Program-made: the position numbers and the translations under genes
The notes under the pieces: generated by a model
Seen by the model: only the letters and a program-made list of their open reading frames with translations
Database searches by the model: none
Told to the model about the DNA's origin: nothing
Shown here: in pieces, positions 8,345-15,264 of the stretch
Layout: every line of letters starts with the position of its first letter
Numbering within the stretch: position 1 is the stretch's first letter
Source: Nocardia donostiensis
Lineage (GTDB): Bacteria; Actinomycetota; Actinomycetes; Mycobacteriales; Mycobacteriaceae
Assembly (NCBI RefSeq): GCF_002081715.1
Contig: NZ_MUKP01000028.1
Coordinates: 1-64,000, forward strand
Length of the DNA: 64,000 bases
Direction: 5' to 3'

Positions 8345-9319
8345 ATGTCACTAACCTTGTCGTGCTCACTTACCAGTTCGCTGCGCAGTCATGAGCACAC
8401 CCGAATCGCCGAAGAACTGGGATACACGCGGGCATGGTTCTACGACTCGCCCGCGCTGTACGCTGATGTCTGGGTGCAACTCTGTCGCGCCGCGGAGATC
8501 ACCGAACGAATCACCCTGGGTCCTGGCGTACTGGTGCCTTCCCTGCGTCACCCCATGGTGACCGCCTCTGCCATCGCGCAACTGGTTTCGATTGTGGGCA
8601 CCGAACGGGTCGTGGTCGGCGTAGGCTCCGGGTTCACCGGCCGAGTCAGTTTGGGGCAGCGTCCTTCTCGGTGGCGTGATGTCTGCGCCTACATCGAAGC
8701 CGTCAAGGGCCTACTTGCCGGCAAAAAGGTCGAATGGGACGGCGGCCTCATGCAGATGCTGCACGAGGCCCCGTTCGCGCCCCCGCGGCCGATCGAAGTG
8801 CCGTGGCTGGTCGCCGCCGAAGGCCCCAAAGGCATCGCCGCCGCACGCGAACACGGCAACGGCGTCCTCTCGGTCACCAAACCGATCCCCGGATTCGACT
8901 GGAGCGCCCAGGTGGTGTTCGGCACCGTACTGGAACAGGACGAAAGCCCCGGCACCGAACGCGCAATTGCCGCGGCGGGGCACGGCGCGAGCGTGCTACT
9001 GCACGTCGCTGCCGAATTCGGCATGTTCGACCTGATCCCCGGTGCGCAGGAATGGGCCGAAACCGCCTACAGCGATGTGCCGGAAAAAGAACGCCACCTC
9101 GCCCTGCACGAGGGGCACCTGCATTCGGTGAACGACCGTGACCGCCCGTTCGTCACCACTGAACTGATGGCCGCCACCGGCGCCGCGCTCGAACCCGCAC
9201 AGTGGCGCAACAAGCTCGCAGAACTCCGCGAGGCGGGGGTTACCGAAATCGTGTACCAGCCGGCCGGCCCGGACATCCCCCGTGAACTCGAGGCATTTGC
9301 CACGGCCTTCCAGAACTGA
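8345..9319 (+). CDS. LLM-class F420/FMN-dependent oxidoreductase, 324 aa
   Basis: Luciferase-like TIM-barrel flavoenzyme. AEELGYTRAWFYDSPALYAD (about 22-41) and RITLGPGVLVPSLRHPMVTA (about 56-75) match the N-terminal conserved blocks of the family, and VVVGVGSGFTGR is the central strand-loop. The C-terminal GVTEIVYQPAGPDIPRELEA is also family-like. ATG follows GGGAGAG. It is the first gene of a co-directional operon with cupin, DUF35, thiolase, ligase and TetR genes, which suggests a redox step on an intermediate in a CoA-dependent degradation route. Coenzyme F420 versus FMN cannot be decided from the sequence. Confidence 0.85.
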   Translation: MSLTLSCSLTSSLRSHEHTRIAEELGYTRAWFYDSPALYADVWVQLCRAAEITERITLGPGVLVPSLRHPMVTASAIAQLVSIVGTERVVVGVGSGFTGRVSLGQRPSRWRDVCAYIEAVKGLLAGKKVEWDGGLMQMLHEAPFAPPRPIEVPWLVAAEGPKGIAAAREHGNGVLSVTKPIPGFDWSAQVVFGTVLEQDESPGTERAIAAAGHGASVLLHVAAEFGMFDLIPGAQEWAETAYSDVPEKERHLALHEGHLHSVNDRDRPFVTTELMAATGAALEPAQWRNKLAELREAGVTEIVYQPAGPDIPRELEAFATAFQN

Positions 9320-9356
9320 TCACCGCCATCTCGAACAACCGAAAGAGTTGACACAC

Positions 9357-9887
9357 ATGAGCAATCGTCGCGTCGTCATGGGTACCTCGGCAGACGGGAA
9401 CACGGTCGTACTGAGCGATGGCCCCGTCGAGCCGGTAACCGCAACCCTCCTGCCCGGCGTCGAGATCTACCGATGCTGGGAGCTCGACAAGCCCTCGATA
9501 CCGGTCGCAGCAACTGAAGACGGCGGCCGTAAGTCCACGTTCTTCCCTCCCCCCGGCGGCATCAGGTTCGGTTTCCTGACCATCCCGCCAGGTATCGATT
9601 ACATCCCCGCGCCGGACGCCGACCTCAACGCTGCGGCGGCCGAGATGGAAGAGAAGCTGCCCGGAGCGGCGGCGACGTTCTCCACCGAACGCCCTGGCGA
9701 ACACACCACACAGTCCGTCGATTACATCATCGTGCTGTCCGGTAGCGCCGTTATGCGCGCACCCGGTGTGGAGGTGCGACTGAACAAGGGCGATTGCCTG
9801 ATCCAGAACGGGACGCCGCATGCGTGGTTCAACGACGGCGACGAACCACTGGTCCTCGGCTATACCTTGACCGGCGTGGAGGGCTGA
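9357..9887 (+). CDS. Cupin-domain protein, 176 aa
   Basis: Single-cupin protein. The second half shows the barrel motifs: SVDYIIVLSGSAVMRAPGVE then LNKGDCLIQNGTPHAWFNDG (about 120-162), where His in TPHAW is one metal-ligand candidate; the first motif lacks the usual HxH, so metal binding is uncertain. ATG at 9357 follows GAAAGAG, 37 nt after the LLM stop. The TGA stop overlaps the next start (TGATG). In this operon it may be a small dioxygenase, isomerase or a sensor-like partner. Confidence 0.8.
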   Translation: MSNRRVVMGTSADGNTVVLSDGPVEPVTATLLPGVEIYRCWELDKPSIPVAATEDGGRKSTFFPPPGGIRFGFLTIPPGIDYIPAPDADLNAAAAEMEEKLPGAAATFSTERPGEHTTQSVDYIIVLSGSAVMRAPGVEVRLNKGDCLIQNGTPHAWFNDGDEPLVLGYTLTGVEG

Positions 9888-10333
9888 TGACCGGCCCCGA
9901 CACCGGTCCGACGCCCATCGCCGACCACCTGTTCACCGGTGGGCCCGATCGTCCGCGCCTGATCGGGAGCCGGTGCCCGCACTGCTCGGTCATGACGTTC
10001 CCGATCCAGTCCAGCTGTCCGCGCTGCGGCCGTTTCGACATGCGCGACACCGAATACGCCGAAACCGGCTCGCTGTGGTCGTTCACCACGCAGAACTTCC
10101 CCCCGAAATCCCCGCCTTACGCCTACCCACCCTCCCCGGATTTCGCGCCGTACGCCGTGGGATATGTGGAGTTCGCCGGCCAAGGACTGGTCGAGGGCCG
10201 GATCGACTGCACCGACCTTTCGGAGTTGCGGATCGGTATGCCGATGCGAACCGGGATCTGTTCTTTCGGCGGAGCAGACGCCGGACCCGAACGATGGATC
10301 CACTGTTTCCGACCGATAACGGACGAGGTATGA
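9887..10333 (+). CDS. DUF35 Zn-ribbon / OB-fold protein, 148 aa
   Basis: Acyl-CoA-associated OB-fold protein. The rubredoxin-like zinc ribbon is GSRCPHCSVMTFPIQSSCPRCGR (Cys pairs CPHC and CPRC, about residues 27-47), followed by the OB-fold block TGSLWSFTTQNFPPKSPPY and PYAVGYVEFAGQGLVEGRI. Members are usually encoded beside a thiolase-like protein and form a complex with it, as with steroid side-chain aldolases and DUF35 partners. The next gene is such a thiolase and overlaps by 4 nt (ATGA). Confidence 0.9.
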   Translation: MTGPDTGPTPIADHLFTGGPDRPRLIGSRCPHCSVMTFPIQSSCPRCGRFDMRDTEYAETGSLWSFTTQNFPPKSPPYAYPPSPDFAPYAVGYVEFAGQGLVEGRIDCTDLSELRIGMPMRTGICSFGGADAGPERWIHCFRPITDEV

Positions 10334-11502
10334 GCACTACGGACGTGGCGATCGTCGGAATCGGCCTCTACCCGTTCGGCAGACACCCCGGGGTGTCCGC
10401 CGTCGCGATGGGCGCAGCGGCCGCCCGCACCGCATTGCGCGACGCCGGCGTGGAGTGGAGCGATATCCAGTTCGCGTACGGCGGATCCTACGGCGCCCAT
10501 ATGGTCGGCGGCGAGGGCACCACGGCCGATTCGATGGTGCGGTGGCTGGGGTTGACCGGTCTTCCGTTCGTCAACGTCTCCAACGGTTGCGCGACCGCCG
10601 GCAGCGCAGTCTCGATGGCATACAATACAGTCTCCTCCGGCCAGGGAGATCTCGGCCTGGTGGTCGGCTTCGACAAACATCCGCGCGGTTCTTTCGACGT
10701 GGACCCCACCCTCTTCGGCCTGGAGCAGTGGTATGGCGAGACCGGGATGATGCTGACCACCCAGTTCTTCGCAATGAAGATCAACCGGTATCTGCACGAC
10801 CACGGGATCGATCCCTCCGTACTCGCCGCGGTCGCGGCCAAGAGCTACCGGCACGGCGCCGCGACCCCGACGGCGTGGCGACGGGAGGCGTTCTCCGAGG
10901 AGCAGATCGCGGGATCGCCCATGCTGAACTACCCGCTGACCAAGTACATGTTCTGTTCTCCCAGCGAAGGCGCTGCTGCTTTGATCGTATGCCGCGCCGA
11001 CCGCGCGCATCGCTACACCGATACGCCCGTCTATATCCGGGGAGTCACAGTGCGCACCAGGCTGTTCGGCTCGTTCGAGGTGTTCTCCACCTCGCTCCCC
11101 GAGCAACGGGCACCCGCTCCCACCGTCGCCACCGCGGCGGCCTGCTTCGATATGGCCGGAATCGGCCCGGAGGAGGTGCGGGTGGCGCAGCTACAGGACT
11201 CCGAGGCGGGCGCCGAGATCATCCACCTGGCGGAAAACGGATTCTGCGCCAACGGCGATCAGGAGCGAATGGTCCACAACGGGGACACCGCCATCGGTGG
11301 AAAGCTTCCCGTCAACACCGACGGGGGGTTGCTGTGCAACGGCGAACCCATCGGGGCGTCCGGTCTGCGCCAGATCCACGAGATCTGCGTCCAGCTCCGC
11401 GGACAGGCCGGTGCCCGCCAGGTACCCGGCAACCCGAATGTCGGCTACACCCAGGTCTACGGCGCGCCCGGTGTCGCCGCGTGCACCGTCCTGACAACTT
11501 GA
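10330..11502 (+). CDS. Thiolase-family protein (SCP-x / DUF35-partner type), 390 aa
   Basis: Thiolase fold acting on acyl-CoA thioesters. VAIVGIGLYPFGRHPGVSAV is the N-terminus. The nucleophile-region motif VSNGCATAGSAV (Cys near residue 86) is present. The later loop reads NGEPIGASGLRQIHE, where classical thiolases have GGHPLGATGxRQ, so the usual His is replaced by Glu. This divergence is seen in the nonclassical thiolase-like subunits that pair with DUF35 proteins and can work as aldolases (retro-aldol cleavage) rather than thiolases. Start and stop couple it to both neighbours. Confidence 0.85.
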   Translation: MSTTDVAIVGIGLYPFGRHPGVSAVAMGAAAARTALRDAGVEWSDIQFAYGGSYGAHMVGGEGTTADSMVRWLGLTGLPFVNVSNGCATAGSAVSMAYNTVSSGQGDLGLVVGFDKHPRGSFDVDPTLFGLEQWYGETGMMLTTQFFAMKINRYLHDHGIDPSVLAAVAAKSYRHGAATPTAWRREAFSEEQIAGSPMLNYPLTKYMFCSPSEGAAALIVCRADRAHRYTDTPVYIRGVTVRTRLFGSFEVFSTSLPEQRAPAPTVATAAACFDMAGIGPEEVRVAQLQDSEAGAEIIHLAENGFCANGDQERMVHNGDTAIGGKLPVNTDGGLLCNGEPIGASGLRQIHEICVQLRGQAGARQVPGNPNVGYTQVYGAPGVAACTVLTT

Positions 11503-11527
11503 CGCATCCCACCGTCCAGGACAACCC

Positions 11528-13078
11528 ATGTACCTCACCCAAGGACTGCATCGCGCAGTCACCCTCGACCCCGGCGGGATCGCTACCATCCACGGTGATC
11601 GCGTCCGCACCTTCGCCGAACAGGCCGACCGTGTGAGCCGATTCGCGGCCGGTCTGTCCGCGCTCGGCGTCAGGCCCGGCGACCGCGTCGGCATGCTGGC
11701 ACTCAACTCCGACCGATACATCGAGTATCTCCTCGCTACCTGCTGGGTCGGCGGAGTCATCAATACGGTCAACATTCGCTGGAGCGTCGCCGAGATCGCC
11801 GATTCGATCAACGATTGCGACACCCGCATCCTGTGCGTGGACAACAGCTTCGCGGATCTCGCCGATGCGCTGCGCGAACGCTGCTCCGGACTGAAACACA
11901 TCGTCCACTGCGACGATGGCCCGCCTCCCGACGGTTTACTCGGCGTCGAGGATCTCATAGGGAGCCACGCGCCCGTCGAAGACGAACGGCGGGGCGGAGA
12001 TCAGCTGGCCGCGCTCTTCTACACCGGCGGCACGACGGGCCGCGCCAAGGGTGTCATGCTCAGTCACGACAACCTGCTGGCCTCCGCGCTCGGTTCGATA
12101 TCCACCTGCGGTTTCGCGGCGCCCGGCGGCGCGATGCTGCACGCCGCGCCCATGTTCCACCTCGGTGACCTGACAGGCTGGGTCGCACACACCCTGCTCG
12201 GTAACACCCATGTGGTGATCCCCCGCTTCGATCCGGTGGAGGTATTGCGCGCGGTCCACCAGCACAGCGTGACCGACCTGCTGTTGGTGGCGACCATGGT
12301 CCAGATGGTGTTCGAACACCCCGACGCCGACACCGTTGATCTGAGCAGCCTGCGCCGGTTGGTCTACGGTGCCGCACCCATCCCCGCCACGGTGCTAGAG
12401 CATGTTCTCGCGAAGATACCTCAGCTCGAGTTCATCCAAACCTACGGTATGACCGAGCTATCGCCCGTCGCGACAATACTGACCCCCGACGACCACCGTG
12501 CGGGTGGCGACCGGCTGCGTTCGGTCGGCCGAGCCGCGGTGCATTGCGAGGTTCGCGTCGTGGATCGGGACGACCGGCCGGTCGCACCCGGTGTCGTCGG
12601 TGAGGTCGCCGTGCGCGGCGACGGCGTGATGCACGGATATTGGAATCTCCCCGACATCACCGCCGAGGCGCTGCGCGGCGGCTGGATGCACACCGGCGAC
12701 GGTGGTTACCTCGATGCGGGCGGCTATCTTTTCTTGGTCGACCGGATCAAGGACATGATCATCACCGGAGGGGAGAACGTGTACTCGATAGAAGTGGAGA
12801 ATGCGGTGACCCGCCACCCCGGAGTCGCCGTATGCGCGGTGGTGGGCGTCCCCGACGACCGTTTCGGCGAGCGCGTCCACGCGGTCGTGGTTCCGCGTCC
12901 CGGAACCCGGCCCGAACCGGAGGAGATCCGCGCCTTCACCAAGACGTTCATCGCGGGATACAAAGTGCCACGCTCCATCTCGTTCACCGAGGAACTGCCA
13001 CTCTCGGCGGCGGGCAAAGTGCTCAAACACGTCCTGCGTGAACGGCTCGCCTCAGCAGACGCCACGGACACCTTGTGA
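11528..13078 (+). CDS. Acyl-CoA synthetase (AMP-forming), 516 aa
   Basis: ANL-family ligase. The P-loop is ALFYTGGTTGRAKGVMLSHD, the A5-type motif is FIQTYGMTELSPVA, the hinge block is MHTGDGGYLDAGGYLFLVDR with MIITGGENVYSIEVENAV, and the catalytic Lys is in LSAAGKVLKHVLRE. It lies 25 nt after the thiolase and overlaps the TetR gene by 4 nt (GTGA). It probably activates the acid substrate of the pathway that this operon encodes. Confidence 0.92.
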   Translation: MYLTQGLHRAVTLDPGGIATIHGDRVRTFAEQADRVSRFAAGLSALGVRPGDRVGMLALNSDRYIEYLLATCWVGGVINTVNIRWSVAEIADSINDCDTRILCVDNSFADLADALRERCSGLKHIVHCDDGPPPDGLLGVEDLIGSHAPVEDERRGGDQLAALFYTGGTTGRAKGVMLSHDNLLASALGSISTCGFAAPGGAMLHAAPMFHLGDLTGWVAHTLLGNTHVVIPRFDPVEVLRAVHQHSVTDLLLVATMVQMVFEHPDADTVDLSSLRRLVYGAAPIPATVLEHVLAKIPQLEFIQTYGMTELSPVATILTPDDHRAGGDRLRSVGRAAVHCEVRVVDRDDRPVAPGVVGEVAVRGDGVMHGYWNLPDITAEALRGGWMHTGDGGYLDAGGYLFLVDRIKDMIITGGENVYSIEVENAVTRHPGVAVCAVVGVPDDRFGERVHAVVVPRPGTRPEPEEIRAFTKTFIAGYKVPRSISFTEELPLSAAGKVLKHVLRERLASADATDTL

Positions 13079-14277
13079 CAGACAGCTCGGCCGGCGGGGG
13101 CGAGAGCACCGCCCGCCGACCCCGGGATCGCCGGCTCAGGGTCGCCCGGGAAGCGGCGGAAATGTTCGCCGCCCACGGGTTCGCGGCGGTCCGCATGGAC
13201 GATATCGCGCGTGCTGTCGGTGTGACGGCACGCGCACTGTACCGTCACTACCCCAGCAAACACGATCTGCTGTTAGCGGTGGCGCTGGCCTCCCAGGACG
13301 GTTACTACACCGCGTTCGAGGCGGCCGACGCCGTCGAAACCCCGCACGACCGGTTCCTGGCAGCGATCACCGCACTGGTGCAGGTGACACTCGACGAGCG
13401 TTCGCATGCGGTGCTCTGGCAGCGCGAGGCACGGCATCTGCGCCGAGAGGACAGGGCAGCCGTGCGAGGCAGGCTGACTGCGATAGCGCACCGCCTCGCC
13501 GAGCTGATAGGCCGGTATCGGGACCAGCCCGCGGACGATCCCACCGTGGAACTGCTCGCCTGGGCGGTGCTGTCCGTGGTGACGAGCCCGGGCCACCACA
13601 CCCGGACGCTGCCCCGCCCGGAAGCCGACCGGCTCCTCATCGAGGTCGCCGATACCCTCGCCCAACTGAAGCTACCACCACCACTGGCAGGAACCGTCCG
13701 GGTCACCGCACGTCACCTCACCTCGCGACGCGAACGCATTCTCGCGGAATCGGCACGTCTGTTCGGCGAGCGTGGCTATCCCGCGGTGTCCGTCGAAGAC
13801 ATCGGTGAGGCGGTCGGCATCCTGGGCCCCAGTGTGTACCACTACTTTCCGGGCAAGCAGCACATTCTGGGTACGCTGATCAACCGAATGTACGAGTGGG
13901 TCACCTTCGGCCTGATCACGGCAGGCGAGGAAAGCGAACCCTCCGAGGCCGTAGCGCGAATGACCGGGTTCTATGTTTCCTTGGCCCTGCGCTTCCCTGA
14001 TCTCGCCGGCATCGCGGTCACCGAGGTGCTGTACCTGGGGGAGTCGGAGGCGGAGTCCCTACGCCGGGTGCGCTCGGAACTCGTCGCCGAATGGGCAGGC
14101 ATGCTGGCGGCGGCGCGACCCGACCTCCCCATACCCACCGCAAACCAATTCGTCGAGATCGTCATCGCCCTCACCGGCAACCTCGCCCGCACCCCGCACC
14201 TCCACTCCTCCGACGTCGTGGACCGCATCACCGCACTGGCCGAAGCTGTCTACACCACTGCGCTCCCTATTCCCTGA
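13075..14277 (+). CDS. Tandem double TetR/AcrR regulator, 400 aa
   Basis: Two TetR DNA-binding domains in one chain. The first is FAAHGFAAVRMDDIARAVGV then ARALYRHYPSKHDLLLAV (about 25-65). The second is LFGERGYPAVSVEDIGEAVG then PSVYHYFPGKQHILGTLINR (about 225-270). Each is followed by a helical ligand-binding-like region, so the protein is twice the usual 200 residues. It starts with GTG overlapping the ligase stop and probably represses the operon 8345-14277, released by a CoA thioester or the free acid. Confidence 0.88.
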   Translation: MTDSSAGGGESTARRPRDRRLRVAREAAEMFAAHGFAAVRMDDIARAVGVTARALYRHYPSKHDLLLAVALASQDGYYTAFEAADAVETPHDRFLAAITALVQVTLDERSHAVLWQREARHLRREDRAAVRGRLTAIAHRLAELIGRYRDQPADDPTVELLAWAVLSVVTSPGHHTRTLPRPEADRLLIEVADTLAQLKLPPPLAGTVRVTARHLTSRRERILAESARLFGERGYPAVSVEDIGEAVGILGPSVYHYFPGKQHILGTLINRMYEWVTFGLITAGEESEPSEAVARMTGFYVSLALRFPDLAGIAVTEVLYLGESEAESLRRVRSELVAEWAGMLAAARPDLPIPTANQFVEIVIALTGNLARTPHLHSSDVVDRITALAEAVYTTALPIP

Positions 14278-14336
14278 CGGGCCGATACCGCTGACCGAGT
14301 AGGCTATGCAGAACGCGGTGAACCCGTTTGTGCCGG

Positions 14337-15176
14337 TCACCCTCGAGCAGGCTTGTGCGCGGTGTACAACCACCCCCGGACGGGAATCCACACGAGGTCG
14401 GTCTCGTGCGGCCGCAGCGTCGCTTCGACGGCGGCCTTGGCTTTGCGTACGGCCATCGCGTCGGCGCCCGCGACGAACGAACGCAGTTGGGCGTCGAACA
14501 AGAATTCGGTCGCGTCGCGGCGGTCGCGGCCGAGGACGGCCCGGGTCTCGAAACCGGTCGCGGTGACGGCGGCGAAGCCCGCGGCGGTGAGTACGTCGCG
14601 AACCTGATCGGGATCGGCGAAGTCGGTGCTACCGGGGGCGAGGACGGCGAAACCGGAAGTCGGCAAGTGCTCGGCCAGCGCCGCGAAGATCGCGGCAACG
14701 GAGTCGCCCGGCTCCCGATGACAGGTGAACACCAGCCGGCCGCCTGGCTTCACGGCGGTGGCGATGTTGGTGAACGCGGCGACGGAATCTGCGAAGAACA
14801 TCACCCCGGCGCGGCTGATCACCGCGTCGAATCGGTCAACGGTGAACTGGTGGACCTGTGCGTCGCCCTGCTCGAACGTGACGTTGGTGAGCTTCTCGGA
14901 TTCGGCGATCTGTCGTGCGCGGACGAGCATCGGCTCCGAGAGATCGAGCCCGACTACTTGCCCGCGGTGGGCCATCCGGGCAGCGGTGCGGGTGGTCTGC
15001 CCCGTCCCACAGCCGATATCGAGCACGTGACTGTGTTCGCCGAGCGCGGCGGCTTCGAAGAGATGCTCGTTGTAACCGCTGGCCATGGTGTCGTATCGGA
15101 CGTGGTGATCGGCCCAGTGGTGTCCGTCAGCTCCGTTCCATACCTGGAACTGCTCGGTGTTGCTGATGTGCGCCAT
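14337..15176 (-). CDS. Class I SAM-dependent methyltransferase, 279 aa
   Basis: The SAM-binding motif I VLDIGCGTGQTTRTAARMA (about 51-69), acidic motif II VVGLDLSEPML and motif post-II FEQGDAQVHQF are all present, with CHREPGDSV and a C-terminal helical cap. It resembles UbiE/Coq5-type small-molecule methyltransferases; the substrate is unknown. ATG at 15176 is chosen because AAGGAG lies 8 nt upstream and the N-terminus (NTEQFQVWNGADGHHWADHH) is conserved in relatives. It is divergent from the SARP regulator at 15265, with 88 bp between the starts. Confidence 0.88.
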   Translation of the reverse strand: MAHISNTEQFQVWNGADGHHWADHHVRYDTMASGYNEHLFEAAALGEHSHVLDIGCGTGQTTRTAARMAHRGQVVGLDLSEPMLVRARQIAESEKLTNVTFEQGDAQVHQFTVDRFDAVISRAGVMFFADSVAAFTNIATAVKPGGRLVFTCHREPGDSVAAIFAALAEHLPTSGFAVLAPGSTDFADPDQVRDVLTAAGFAAVTATGFETRAVLGRDRRDATEFLFDAQLRSFVAGADAMAVRKAKAAVEATLRPHETDLVWIPVRGWLYTAHKPARG

Positions 15177-15264
15177 AGCGATTCTCCTTGGGGACGCGGT
15201 CGTTGGGATCGACTGTGTCCCACGGCCCTGCTGAACCGGTGTCGGATGTCTGTCACCGACCCCG

